The position numbers and the translations under genes are program-made. A stretch of DNA of 64,000 bases, from NCBI RefSeq assembly GCF_037325665.1, contig NC_090261.1:32267505-32331504 (forward strand). Reading direction: 5' to 3'. The first letter of the stretch is position 1; each line of letters opens with the position of its first letter. This document shows, piece after piece, positions 35,765 to 48,487 of this stretch. Under the pieces are notes generated by a model. The model saw nothing but the letters and a program-made list of their open reading frames with translations, ran no database searches and was not told the DNA's origin. The DNA is from Littorina saxatilis. Its lineage: Eukaryota > Mollusca > Gastropoda > Littorinimorpha > Littorinidae.

Positions 35765-35812
<48 letters not shown>
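35552..35812 (+). repeat. (TG)n microsatellite block
   Basis: Three TG tracts separated by GCAAAGAGCTT(A/G)GT motifs near 35694 and 35745, suggesting a duplicated interrupted repeat. Confidence 0.95.
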
Positions 35813-35813
<1 letters not shown>

Positions 35814-35814
35814 A

Positions 35815-36209
35815 GCGCACAAGTTTTCACACTTTACAGACAGTATCATATTGCACGAATAGGAAATTAAATGTTTTCGATTTCAATCCGGGTAGACTAA
35901 AGGACAGACACAGATGATGTAATTTGAACAGAATTCTGAAAGCAAGAAGAAGAATAAGTAGTAGTAGAAGAAGAAGAGCTCAATTCGAAGAAGTAACAAC
36001 ATAATATAAAACAAAAAATAATCGACATTTTGAGAAAGATGGCGCGAAAAGATTACATTGGTGCGTACAGGGGAAGTAACCATACCACGGTTACACGTTG
36101 ACACGTCAACAATGTAACACTGTGCGCTTACGTCACTTTTGTCCTGCAAGGATCACGGATCTGTCTGATTGGCTATCTGTCTGAAACACGCACGCACGCA
36201 CGCACGCAT

Positions 36210-36240
<31 letters not shown>

Positions 36241-37940
36241 TGCGCGTACGCACGTACGCACACACACACACACAAACACTCAGACAGAATGGAGAGTGAT
36301 TATGCATTCAAAATTCAGTGTGCAATTGCTTTAAGTTTTTAGAAGTCGTTCGCCCTATATTCATACCAATAAGAAACTAAACTTAATTGCTGTGTGATTG
36401 ACGCCATGGAAACTTCACATATACTTACTATTTGCATAACCATTCATATAGCAGCTTCTTCGTGGTATGTTTTCCAGGCGTCGATGCGATTACGACCGTT
36501 ATCCACATTATTCAAATAAAAACTTCGTCCTAGTAGAAAACAAATCAACGACTGAGCAAAGACTGAAACAGATAGTTAGCCTACTGATTGCGCTTTCACA
36601 TCATCAACACTACCACCTATAAAAAAAAACAGCAACAACAACAACAACAACAACCAACTGTTTCAACAACAACAACCACAACAACAACCAACTGTTTTAA
36701 GTTGATTTTCGAAAAACAAAACCCAGATGTATAATTACGTAAAATCGTTTCATAATAGCCCTCTCAAAACATATTGCACTGTGTACGGCAATGCTCGAAG
36801 GACAGAATCAGAAATTGCCACTTTGTTTTGATTAATCCAAGTTTTCCAGCACGTGGGTACATAGTACGCAATAACGACCGCATAAATTATATCTATTGTT
36901 GCGTCCCTAAAGACTTTTGACAAGATTGCGTGTAGTTGTAGATTCTTAAGCGTGAAGTGTCCTTTGGAAATTCTCGACAGGAACGTGAAACGGTGAGTAG
37001 GCCAACTAGCTTCTAGTGCGTTTTGTCACGTACAAAATTCAAATTTGATTTGACCTCATTAATTATTTTGCCTGTTAGGCCAAAAATGTTTGTCAATGTT
37101 TTTTAATCAGACACGGCGCTCACAGTTTTAGTTGATGTTGTTGAACTATTTTTTGGTTTGCCTTCATAATTAGTCTGCACGTGGCATAAACATTGCACCG
37201 AAAAGGACACCAACTTCTTGTTTCTACAAGAAACAATAAACATGGTCTCTCCTCAGTTTAAGATGTGTTCGAATGTTTTGAACACAAACGCGCTCGCAAT
37301 GGGCATTGAACAGTGCATGAGGATAAAAGAAAAAGCTAATGTCTTCTGACGAGAAAAATGAATCTCGTGTGACTGCATAATTATTATCAAAAGGACACTT
37401 GAAAATATTTCCCTATTTGCCAAGCGTTTAATCAGTTGTCAATTGGGTTTTGGTACATGATGTCAAAATCTAAGCACACGTTTGCACTCATCAAATACCC
37501 CCCTCCCACCCCCCCCCCCCCCCTTTAACGAGCCGCTTAATCGATTCCTTATCGATGGGGTTTTGAATTTAGATGTCAAAATCTAACTTTGCACTCATCA
37601 AATGGTTTGTGGTGTTTGACCGTCATGCCTTGCGCACTGACCGGCCACTGATTCGTCGAGAAATATACAGGCCGAAAATATGCACTCTCTCTCTCTCTCT
37701 CTCTCTCCCCCCCCCCCCCTCTCTCTCTCGCTCTCTCTCCCTCTTTTTTTTCCTCTCTCTTTATGTCCTTCATTTTTGGTGCTTCTGTGCTGTTGTTGTT
37801 GAAGATTTGTTGTTGTTGTTCTTATTGTTGTTGTTTTGATTGGTTGAATTATGAATTTACAGTATCGTCCGCCACTTTATTATTTTGTGTCCGTAAGAGC
37901 ACATTCATAAGTTTATATCTTGTTGTGCTCCTGTATTATT
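35815..37940. other. no gene recognised; simple repeats
   Basis: Holds (ACGC)n at about 36184-36260, CAA-type tracts at 36625-36690, a C run at 37505-37523 and a CT/C tract at 37685-37760. No convincing frame. Confidence 0.4.
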
Positions 37941-37941
37941 A

Positions 37942-38271
37942 CACCCCCGGTATAGGGGTGTGTATAGGATTCGGTCGATGTGTTTGTTTGTTAGTTTGTT
38001 TGTTTGTGTGTTTGTGTTCGCATATAGATCTCAAGAATGAACGGACCGATCGTCACCAAACTTGGTGAACAGGTTCTATACATTCCTGAGACGGTCCTTA
38101 CAAAAATTGGGACCAGTCAAACACACGGTTAGGGAGTTATTGGTGGATTAAGATTCTACAAGGACTTATAGAGGGACATATTAATGGTCAAAGGGAAATA
38201 ACCTTCTCAGTTGGTGGCAGTGAGAATGGTAAGGACGGGGGTGTTTTTCCTACCTCGGAGGAATTTCTTGT
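37942..38271 (+). mobile_element. family 4 repeat (Helentron/HINE-like architecture)
   Basis: It starts with the perfect hairpin ACACCCC / GGGGTGT (37942-37948, 37956-37962; loop CGGTATA), followed by a GTTT-type simple repeat. It then reads GGACCGATCGTCACCAAACT. Near the other end GGGGTGT recurs (38238-38244), then about 21 nt, and the element ends TTTCTTGT at 38271. It is 330 bp with no coding capacity. Confidence 0.6.
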
Positions 38272-38538
38272 ATTATACATTCCATGGCTTTGTGAACTTG
38301 TATCTGAATAAAGTACTGTTTAAACCATAATTATGCAGGCCGAAAATATTTAAATTGTGTTCAAAAAGGGCAAATATAAAACCTCCACACCCAAGGAAAG
38401 ATATATATCAACATTTTTAAGTAACTTGAAAATGGCTCATGATATTAACACTGGTCGCGCACAAAAATTCTCTACAATGTTATTGCATGGCCAAAATTAG
38501 ACAATTAGGCCTATACCAGTTATCCTTTAGTTTAAGTT

Positions 38539-38540
<2 letters not shown>

Positions 38541-38633
<93 letters not shown>

Positions 38634-38711
38634 ATAGGGCGAGAAAAAGAGAGAGTCGGTGCGAGAAAGAAAGTTACGCGGGTGAGAGAGAGCATGTGTT
38701 TATTGCCAGAC

Positions 38712-38804
<93 letters not shown>

Positions 38805-38830
38805 GACAGAGACAGAGACAGAGACAGACA
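38541..38830 (+). repeat. (GA)n microsatellites
   Basis: Two long GA tracts (about 38541-38622 and 38716-38795) around a divergent middle, with GACA units at the end. Confidence 0.97.
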
Positions 38831-39159
38831 GAGAGTGAGAGACAGAGACAGCAGACCAGTCACGAAACTGACCCGGAAAGTTCAGTCACGATATATACGA
38901 CAAAACTGATACATGTACAGAATGATTAAGTCTATTTATTAGCCAGAGTCTACGGGCCAAAAGCGAGATCAGTGTGTGTTTGTGTGTGTGATTCACCTAT
39001 TTTTACTTTCCGTTGGTTGGCTAACATCATTAGAGCTCGCACGTGCTCGCCGCGAGCCACTATATTTCTCAGTGTCTCTTCCGTGTCTTGAAATGAAGGC
39101 GAAAACCTGAGGCATGATGGAGCATAATCGTGCTTTGATGGTTCCAGAAATAACCAGCT

Positions 39160-39255
39160 CGTGTTGCCCTTATTGCCATGCGGCCGGTTCAGTTCGGTCG
39201 CACATTACGAGAATGTATCACGAAAAAGACATTATTTGAGCTTCTATCTATATAC

Positions 39256-39299
<44 letters not shown>

Positions 39300-39790
39300 C
39301 GCGATGCACGGCCAAGGTTCTCGATGGATCTGTTTCAAATTTGGTGGCCATATTCAGGTACACCCGGGACACAACCTGGTCGATGAGATATTTCAACACG
39401 TGCTCTCAGCGCGCAGCGCTGAACCGATTTTGGTTTTTCTCTGGATCCATTCCCAGTAACTCTTCCTTATCTTCTCCAGTGTTTTCAGCGTTTATCTCCC
39501 TTCCTTCGTGTGGCGTCAAATTCAATCCATATTCCCGTTTCTATTTTTAGAAGGTCACTGTCGACAACGCTCAATCCATATTCCCGTTATACTATTTTTA
39601 GAAGGTCACTGTCGGCGAAGCCGGGTATTACTCTTCTCCAGTGTTTTGCGCGTTTATCTCCCTTCCTTCGTGCGGTGCGCCGGCAAAGCCGCCGTACACC
39701 CGGCAAAGCCGGGTCCCCGGCACAGCCGGGTATTCGGTTCAACTTCTTCCCGGCGAAGCCGTACTCGGCGAAGCGGGTATTCATCTAGTT
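39160..39790 (+). repeat. unclassified dispersed-type repeat with TG tract and CGGCAAAGCCG motifs
   Basis: A TG tract at 39258-39296 is followed by GGATCTGTTTCAAATTTGG. Two copies of AATCCATATTCCCGTT with TTTTTAGAAGGTCACTGTCG lie at about 39526-39562 and 39570-39616, and repeated palindromic GGC(A/G)AAGCCG units at about 39615-39775. The ends are undefined. Confidence 0.5.
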
Positions 39791-39794
39791 TATT

Positions 39795-40470
39795 AATATA
39801 TAGAGCTCACTGACGGCGAGGCTAATAATCGGAATTCATTTAATTTGGTTCCAGCATCCCCAGCGTTCACCTACGGTTATTCTCGGTTACTGACCGCAAC
39901 TTAAAATGCTGCTCGTGTTTTTATTCATTGACATTAAGACTGACGTGGTAGATATTGTATTATATTTTTATGTTAATAAAAAAAGCTATAGCCGCGGTAT
40001 CAGAGCTTGCATGCTTTCTTCGCGGACTTCACGGAAAAAAAAACCTATTAAAGTTTCCATTCAAACCCCAAGGACTCTACGAAATTACCTTACGTAACGT
40101 ATGCTATCTTTTACCCTTCGCCATATATATATATATATATATGTACAGTAAAAAAAAAAAAAAAGGCGGACCTCCAACCCCATTCCTCTTGCCTCTAATG
40201 TTAAAACGAAGTGGTTGTGAGCTCAGCCCGTTTGGATTAAGTACCCATCCCCATCCCAGCGCCCTCTCCCCCTTTATAGTTAATACATAATAATAATAAC
40301 TGGACATTTTTAAGTGCCTAACCTATGGCTCTAGGCCCTTTACAAAAGAACATTAGAATAGAACAATTAAATGTACAACCTACATAAGACAATTAATTAC
40401 CGTAAGGACAAAAATCACCACATGTGGGACAGGAGCCACATGTGGGACATCGCATCAATGAAATAGGCCG
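39795..40470. other. no gene recognised
   Basis: Contains an AT dinucleotide tract at 40124-40142 and an A run at 40150-40164. Confidence 0.35.
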
Positions 40471-40654
40471 TTATGTCACGCCCCTCTATGAATTGAGTAG
40501 GCATATGGACATCGCGAGTTTGAAATGGGTAGTTAAGGCCCATCTCCTCTCCTTACAATCATGGAGTGAGCGGTTATGAACACAGCCTTTTTACATTTAG
40601 TCAAGTTTTGACTAAATGTTTTAACATAGAGGGGGAATCGAGACGAGGGTCGTG

Positions 40655-40717
<63 letters not shown>

Positions 40718-40974
40718 TGTGCGTGTGTGTGTGTAGAGCGATTCAGAGTAAACTACTGGACCGATCTTTATGAAAATTTACATGAGAGTTCCTGGGTATG
40801 ATATCCCCAGACGTATTTTTCCTTTTTTCGATAAATGTCTTTTATGACGTCATATCCGGCTTTTTGTAAAAGTTGAGGCGGCACTGTCACACCTTCATTA
40901 CATTTAGTCAAGTTTTGACTAAATGTTTTAACATAGATGATAGAGGGGGGAATCCAGACGAGGGTCGTGGTGTA

Positions 40975-41039
<65 letters not shown>

Positions 41040-41235
41040 CTGTCTGTCTGTCTGTGTGTGCAGAGCGATTCAGACTAAACTAATGGACCGATCTTTATGA
41101 AATTTGACATGAGAGTTCCTGGGTATGATATCCCCGGATATTTTTTTCATTTTTTCGATAAATAGCTTTGATGACGTCATATCCGGCTTTTTGTAAAAGT
41201 TGAGGCGGCACTGTCACACGGTCATTTTTCAATAC

Positions 41236-41403
41236 AAGATAGATACAAGATACAAGATATTTATTCACCAATTTTGCAAAAGGATTTCATCTTGGCACGG
41301 CACGGTAAAAATAAAATAAAAACCAACCAGACACATATGCAGACACACATCACCATGCATGCATACATACGTACATTACACTGTCATGCACACACAGACA
41401 CAA

Positions 41404-41501
<98 letters not shown>

Positions 41502-42030
41502 TATTTACATTCTCACACATAACCAGCCACATATCTACATCACAAATTCACATCGTCGCCTTGTAAACGTAAAAACCATATCAGTTTAAAAGGGGTGCCA
41601 GTAATTTCAATACAACATTAGTGAATACTAGAACAATACCTAAAATTTATAATCCATTTAAAAGTAAGTAGTACATGTAATTATTATCATTTAGTCAGAT
41701 CATCACATAAAATTATATAATCATGATCTAGACAGTTTAAAACAACAGTATTAACAGACTATCACAGATCTACTCAAGCACCTGAACTTAGAGTCGCATT
41801 GCACAAAACTACTACCATCACAGAACTACTCCAGCACCTAAAAATTAAGGACCATTCCACATTGCACATATTTCCACTACCACAAGTTTTGAGAACAGTA
41901 ATGGAATGCAGTGAAAGGACTAAGTAACAAAAGAACCCCCCCCCCCCCCCAATCCTATAACTACAGTATATTACAACGTCTTCACTACAGGAGTTGTCAG
42001 TACAGCATGGGGGATGAAGCTAGAGCGAAA
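41236..42030 (-). mobile_element. insertion in copy E, probably a LINE 3'-end fragment
   Basis: It begins with ATACAAGATACAAGATATTTATTC, which reads on the minus strand as a TATCTTG-type tail like those of some CR1-group LINEs. A long AC tract (41409-41498) and non-coding sequence follow. No protein fragment was recognised. Confidence 0.35.
41409..41498 (+). repeat. (AC)n microsatellite
   Basis: About 45 uninterrupted AC units. Confidence 0.98.
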
Positions 42031-44269
42031 TTAAATTGACTAATTAAATTGATTGAAATTTTGGCAAAGCAATCTTCGACGAAGGCCGGGGTTTGGTATT
42101 GCATTTCAGCTTGGTGGCTTAAAAACTAATGAGTGAGTTTGGTCATTAAAAATCGGAAACTTGTAATTAAAATTATTTTTTTATTAAACGATCCAAAAAC
42201 AATTTCATCTTATTGTTCGTCATTTTCTGATTCCAAAAACATATACATATGTTATATTTGGATTAAAAACAAGCTCTGAAAATTAAAAATATAAAAATTA
42301 TGATCAAAATTAAATTTCCGAAATCGTTTTAAAAACTATTTCATCTTATTCCTTGTCGGTTCCTGATTCCAAAAACATATAGATATGATATGTTTGGATT
42401 AAAAACACGCTCAGAAAGTTAAAACGAAGAGAGGTACAGTAAAGCGTGCTATGAAGCACAGCGCAATCGCTACCGCGCCAAACAGGCTCGTCACTTTCAC
42501 TGCCTTTTGCACTAGCGGCGGACTACGTTCAGTTTCATTCTGTGAGTTCCACAGCTTGACTAAATGTAGTAATTTCGCCTTACGCGACTTGTTTTTCAAT
42601 CAAATTGATTGAAATTTTGGCCAAGCAATCTTCGACGAAGGCCGGACTTCGGTATTGCATTTCAGCATGGAGGCTTAAAAATTAATTAATGACTTTGATC
42701 ATTAAAAATCTGAAAATTGTAATTAAAATTATTTTTTTATAAAATGATCCAAAACTTACTTTTATTTTATTCTTTATCATGTTCTGATTCCAAAAACATA
42801 TAAATATGTTATATTCGGATTAAAAACAAGCTCTGAAAATTAAAAATATATAAAAATTATGATTAAAATTAAATTTCCGAAATCGTTTTAAAAACAATTT
42901 CATCTTAGTCCTTGTCGGTTCCTGATTCCAAAAACATATAGATATGATATGTTTGGATTAAAAACACGCTCAGAAAGTTAAAACGAAGAGAGGTACAGTA
43001 AAGCGTGCTATGCAGCACAGTGCAACCGCTACCGCGCTAAACAGGCTCGTCACTTTCACTGCCTTTTGCACTAGCGGCGGACTACGGTCATTGTGAAAAA
43101 ACGCAGTGCGTTCAGTTTCATTCTGTGAGTTCCACAGCTTGACTAAATGTAGTAATTTCGCCTTTCGCGACTTGTTGTTGTGAATGGGTGGTTGTTCCCG
43201 TCCCCTCTACGGACGGTGTGGTCATAAACACAGCTCTTATCTAAGGGGTGGTTGGATCACTTGTCATGATGGACACCGCCCCTGTTAGAATGGTAGCTTT
43301 GAATTAAGTTATTAATTAATATGGCCAACGCCCCTGTGGAACGGGAATAGCTGTAATCATGTCCTCTATGGATGGAGTTTGTGTGGCCAACACCCCTTGT
43401 GGTATATGGATATATATAGCTATGCTCCTGTCCTATATGGGTTGAGCTAGTGTGGCCAACACCCCTTCCGGTATGGTATTGCGCAGAAGGTTCCTGTACT
43501 CCACTGATTAAGTTAGAATGGCCAATACCCCTTGTGGTATGGGTATAGCTATGCTTCTGTCCTCTATGGGTGGAGTAAGTATGACAGACGCCCCTTGTAG
43601 TAAAGGTATAGCTATATGCTCCTGTCCTCTATAGGTGGAGTTCATATGGCCAACGTCCCTTGTGGTATAGGTAAAACTATGCACCTGTCCTCTATGGATG
43701 GAGTTAGTTTGGCCAACGTCCCTTGTGGTATGGGTATAGCTATGCTCCTGTCCTCTATGGTTGGTGTTAGTATGGCCAACGTCCCTTGTGGTACGGGTAT
43801 TGCTTTGCTCCAATCCTCTATGCGGGTTGGTGTTAGTATGGCCCAAACCCCTTGTGGTATGGGTATAGCTATGCTCCTGTCCTCTTTGGTTGGTGTTAGT
43901 ATGGCCAACGTCCCTTGCAGTATAGGTAAAACTATGCTCCTGTCCTCTATGGGTGGAGTTAGTTTGGCCAACGTCCCTTGTGGTATGGGTATAGCTATGC
44001 TCCTGTCCTCTATGGGTGGAGTTAGTTTGGCCAACGTCCCTTGTGATACGGGTATAGCTATGCTCCTGTCCTCTATGGTTGGTGTTAGTATGGCCAACGT
44101 CCCTTGTGGTACGGGTATTGCTATGCTCCAATCCTCTATGCGGGTTGGTGTTATTATGGCCCAAACCCCTTGTGGTATGGGTATAGCTATGCACCTGTCC
44201 TCTATGGTTGGTGTTAGTATGGCCCAAACCCCTTGTGGTATGGGTATAGCTATGCACTTGTGCTCTATG

Positions 44270-44737
44270 TGGTCTGGGTGGCAAAGTGGTAAACGCACTT
44301 GCCTCGGAAGAGAGAGGTTGCGAGTTCGACCCTGGGTCAGGGCGTTAGCAATTTTTTCCCCCCTTTCCTAACCTAGGTGGTGGGTTCCAGTGCTAGTCTT
44401 TCGGATGAGACGAAAAACCGAGGTCCCTTCGTGTACACTTCATTGGGGTGTGCACGTTAAAGATCCCACGATTGACAAAAGGGTCTTTCCTGGCAAAATT
44501 GTATAGGCATAGATAAAAATGTCCACCAAATACCCGTGTGACTTGGAATAATAGGCCGTGAAAGGTGAATGCTCGCTCTAATAGGCTTGAGGTTTGCTGG
44601 CCGATGTGAATGCGTGATATATTGTGTACAAAATTCCATCTCACAGGGCATAAATAAATCCCTGCGCCTTGAATCCGTGGTTGAGATATGTGCGCGATAT
44701 AAATTGCATACAATAAAATAATATAAATCAAAATAAA
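44270..44737 (+). mobile_element. tRNA-derived SINE (second family) in the minisatellite
   Basis: The head holds box A-like TGGCAAAGTGGTAAACGC and box B-like GGTTGCGAGTTCGACCC (near 44327). A long body follows (AAAGATCCCACGATTGAC..., about 44460) and an AATAAAAT-rich tail ends near 44737. A possible 4-bp target duplication TATG is too short to be firm. Confidence 0.75.
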
Positions 44738-44899
44738 TATGGTTGGTGTTAGCCTATGGCCCAAACCCCTTGTGGTACGGGTATTGCTATGCTCCAATCC
44801 TCTATGCGGGTTGGTGTTATTATGGCCCAAACCCCTTGTGGTATGGGTATTAGCTATGCACCTGTCCTCTATGGTTGGTGTTAGTATGGCCAAAACCCC

Positions 44900-45292
44900 C
44901 CGCGGGTTAGGGGGAGTCCCATATTGGTTGGGACGAGAAAGAATTTACCCGATGCTCCCCAGCGGCATGTCGTAAGAGGCGACTAACGGATTCTGTTTCT
45001 CCTTTTACCCTTGTTAAGTGTTTCTTGTATAGAATATAGTCAATTTTTGTAAAGATTTTAGTCAAGCAGTATGTAAGAAATGTTAAGTCCTTTGTACTGG
45101 AAACTTGCATTCTCCCAGTAAGGTAATATATTGTACTACGTTGCAAGCCCCTGGAGCAAATTTTTGATTAGTGCTTTTGTGAACAAGAAACAATTGACAA
45201 GTGGCTCTATCCCATCTTCCCCCTTTCCCCGTCGCGATATAACCCTTCGTGGTTGAAAACGACGTTAAACACCAAATAAAGAAAAGAAAGAA
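44900..45292 (+). mobile_element. third SINE-like element with 17-bp target duplication
   Basis: The insertion in the minisatellite is flanked by AGTATGGCCAAAACCCC at 44883-44899 and 45293-45309. The 3' end AACGACGTTAAACACCAAATAAAG followed by AAAGAAAG is a typical SINE tail. The 5' region includes GCGGCATGTCGTAAGAGGCG. The long exact duplication indicates LINE-type retrotransposition. Confidence 0.85.
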
Positions 45293-45935
45293 AGTATGGC
45301 CAAAACCCCTTGTGGTATGGGTATAGCTATGTATACCTGTCTTATATGGGTGGTCCACTGAGTAAGTATAGCCAACACCCCTTGTGGTATGGGTATTGCT
45401 ATACCCGTGCCCTCTGTGGGTTGAGTTAGTATGGCCAACGCCCCTTGTGGTATGGGTATTGCTATACCCGTGCCCTCTGTGGGTTGAGTTAGTCAGTATG
45501 GCCAACACCCCTTGTGGAATGGGTTAGTATGGCCAACGCCTCTTGTGGTATGGGTATTGCTATACCCGTGCCTTCTGTGGGTTGAGTTAGTATGGCCAAC
45601 GCCCCTTGTTGTATGGGTTTTGCTATTCTCTTGTCCTATATGGGTGAAGTAAGTATGGTCAAAGCCCCTTGTGGTATGGGTATTTCAGTCTATGTTCCTG
45701 TCCTCTATGGGTGGAGTTAGTATGGCCAACGACCCTGAGAAATGGGTATATCTATGAGACACCCCTTGTGGTATGGTATAGCGTAGTAGGTTCCTGTCCT
45801 CGACTGATTAAGTAAGAATGGCCAACAACATTGCTCCTGTCCTCTATGGGTGGAGTTAGTTTGGCCAACACTCCTTGTGGTATAGGTACAGCTATGCTCC
45901 TGTCATAGTAGTTAGTATGTCTGTTGAAACACTGG

Positions 45936-48240
45936 TGATTTAGCCACTTTGTTCTGCGGACCCAGTAATGGTTATGGTCGTCATCTCTGATGCTTGTGTT
46001 CAACTAGTTTGCTTCTGGCCCCTGTGGTGATGATACACTTTGCTAGCAAACAAACTTCCCTAAAAATAGGCTCACTAATTGCCATTAATACCGTACATTT
46101 GATGCAAAAATCCCCTTACTTTGGAAGTTTTGTGAGCCAATCAATCTACCGGACGTCGGCGGCATGTAGGACCTACGGACCGACAGAGATAACGACAAAA
46201 AACAATTGTAGCATTTTTTGACTCGCCGCGACGGACTTGGAAGAAAAATCTTCCGAGAAAAGTTTCTGAGCCGGGAAGCTCCTTAAAAGATTGATCAGCT
46301 GCCGCGAACGGCAAACCAACGCACGCATGCATATAATGCCCGGAAATTTGCTCCTAAACAAAAAATAGCAGGATACGTATTATGTTTCGCTGTACTTACA
46401 GCATTTTATCATTTTGTTATGCCAATTTGCACCGGCTGACATCATAATTATGATCTCTTAAATTTCATGCGTCATTATGATGTAGGTTTTCTAACGTGAT
46501 TTCAACCGACCATTCGTCATTCGTGGCATACACTTTTGTAATGTCCAGGTTTTTTTTTTATTAAGTAAATGCGGGAATACAAAAGATGTCAACAGCTGTA
46601 TTGCTGTCTAAGGACCAGTAATTTGTCACCATAATTGTGATACATTTTTGTTTTGTCGTGTTTTGCTGTTAGCGTCGTCTTTTTCGTACATCTCCAGGTA
46701 ACGTACGTGACACATGAGTAAAAAGATTTATCATCAAAAAACACTGACATTTATGATGTAATGGCCATTAACTTGATTGTCAGTCTCAGTACACGACCTC
46801 TGGTGGGTGACGTGACAAACTTTAAATACTATTACAACAAAAATATTAGAGAAGAAGCAAAAGACGGGAGTTGTTAACAACAACAACAACTGTTTGTCCT
46901 TTGTTGATAACATATAATGTATCAGCAGAAACTATAACACTGAGTAGGTTATTAAAAACAAGGCGGAACGATTCTGGCGCCTGTGGTTCCTATCCGATAC
47001 CCTGAGAATGTTTTGTGTGTTCCTGTCACATACAATGACACATACTCTTTGCCCCGAGATGATGTTTCACAGTCGACTGGTTGCTAACTCGTCCCCGTAT
47101 CAGTCTGAGCCTATCAGTTTTTCCCGATTATTCCACAATGTCTGCAATTATAACGTGGCCACAAAAATACCAATGCCAGCATGCATTGCCCTACCCTGCC
47201 TGGTTTTTCCCGTCATTGATAATGAGCCTGTTATGTTCAGAGAGAGAAAGAGAGAGAGAGAGAGATGTTTTGGTCTGACGGCTGGTTGCGAGACACGCGT
47301 GCGCGGCGAGTGCCCGCCATCATACATGACGTCATTATTAGCATAAAGGATACTGGATAACATGTGGAACCGTAACTAGAGGAAGGCAACCATAACCTTT
47401 TTCGCCACGAAACCATGGATTTATGGAACTGTGACGGATTCCCACATGCTCCAAGTAAGTCTGAGGAGAAATCTTTGCGAGGGGACGATAGGTCTTTGTC
47501 GGTAACTGGGCTAGATTTGAATAGGGAAGCAAAATCGGTCGCGACTGTGTTCCCGACTGGTGTGTCACGAACAAGTCCGATAACAAATGGACGGAGACCT
47601 GTGTGTTGCTCTTGTTGCGTTTTGACTAGCTAACGAACGGCTAACGTTGTCTTAGTGTTGCCAGCCTCAGTGCAGCTTACTGATGACCTTTTCCTGCATG
47701 AACACATATCGTTTTGACTTCGAGTTCAGCGAATAAACTATGAGCGAGTGTCAAGAAACAATAATGTAAACAAGGCCTTTTGTTGTCCTGCTGTACGCTT
47801 TCACCAAACACTGCTCTAAGTCTAACGAGACTCGGCCCAACTTTGGTAAACACGCAAGGCTTGTGACTAAAATTAGACTGTATGTGTTATATTCTGCAAG
47901 CTGCCTCATAAATTGTTAATGGGTATTGGTCGGGTTACGGTGATGAGAGTAAACTCAAGTCTAAAACAAAACATCGAACGGAACACCTTGTACTCCACTT
48001 AATGTCGTCTGCTATGAACTGCTGTGACGTTTGCGGTCTCGATTTAGGAACAGTCAACTCAGGTCTTGTTGCTTTGTGACAGCTGCAAGAAAACAAGACC
48101 CTGGTATTCGAGTTATTCACATGCTCACGTCTATTCTTGATCCAGGTCAAGAAAGGTGTAGATGAAGTACTGTTGAGTGAGAAAATGAAAAAAAGATGTA
48201 TTGTGATGAATTTGATGGAGCTGGCAATACTACTACTAGC
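45936..48240. other. no gene recognised
   Basis: A GA tract at about 47240-47265 and a CAA tract at 46876-46890. Open stretches near 47415-47633 lack gene-like features. Confidence 0.4.
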
Positions 48241-48250
48241 TATCAGTATC

Positions 48251-48487
48251 GCTGATGGGGTCTATGTCGACCAAAAGAGTGGGAGTCCCTGTAGGTGGAG
48301 TTCCTGGCGGGGGATTGAAAAATATCAAGTTCTACCGATGTCGCCAAGCATCACATGACTTTCAGCGATATCAGCGACACGCTACAGGAACTAAATCCTG
48401 TGGTATTCCCTGTATACAGGGAATCCCCCTCCAGGAACTCCACCTACAGGGAATCCCACTCTTTTGGTCGACATAGACCCCATCAGC
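48251..48487. mobile_element. foldback/Mutator-like MITE with 9-bp target duplication
   Basis: The 237-bp element has about 66-bp inverted arms with few mismatches (GCTGATGGGGTCTATGTCGA at 48251, mirrored at the end). It is flanked by ATCAGTATC at 48242-48250 and 48488-48496. A 9-bp duplication and long TIRs fit Mutator-like elements. The inner loop includes a second palindrome, ATTCCCTGTATACAGGGAAT. Confidence 0.85.

Larger units (their letters stand above)
40900..42593 (+). mobile_element. family 1 repeat, copy E, nested in copy D
   Basis: Same orientation as copy D. It starts ACATTTAGTCAA and ends GCGACTTGTT. Removing it restores the uninterrupted CATTTTTCAATC seen in other copies, with no target duplication. 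It carries a further insertion of about 795 bp (about 41236-42030). Confidence 0.88.
40593..43176 (+). mobile_element. family 1 repeat, copy D, split by copy E
   Basis: The left part is 40593-40899 and the right part 42594-43176, about 890 bp together. It has the perfect terminal hairpin, a TG tract at 40658-40715 and the terminal CTTGACTAAATGT plus GCGACTTGTT. Copy E is inserted inside the T-run of its CATTTTTCAA segment. Confidence 0.88.
43178..45935 (+). repeat. 63-bp minisatellite array, interrupted by two SINEs
   Basis: Tandem units follow the pattern TATGGCCAACG(T/C)CCCTTGTGG, TATGGGTATAGCTATGCTCC, TGTCCTCTATGG(G/T)TGG and AGTTAG. The regular core at about 43500-44270 has a period of 63 bp; outside it units vary in length. 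Related, degenerate sequence left of copy D (about 40490-40590) suggests the array began there before family 1 inserted. Since 63 is a multiple of three, both strands show long open frames with no biological meaning. Confidence 0.93.

Noticed and set aside
35476-35917. His/Thr-rich and Val/Cys-rich open frames
   Set aside because: Translations of TG microsatellites. The same applies at 16361-16666, 38439-38909, 41274-41532 and 51147-51551.
43508-44371. Open frames of 218-258 codons on both strands
   Set aside because: They are produced by the 63-bp repeat period, with low-complexity 21-residue repeats and no splice, start or domain support.
47415-47633. 72-codon frame starting MDLWNCDGF
   Set aside because: No signal peptide, domain or convincing splice sites; length is within chance expectation.
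48137-48358. Small protein frame near 48.2 kb
   Set aside because: It overlaps the left arm of the foldback MITE and has no domain or splice support.
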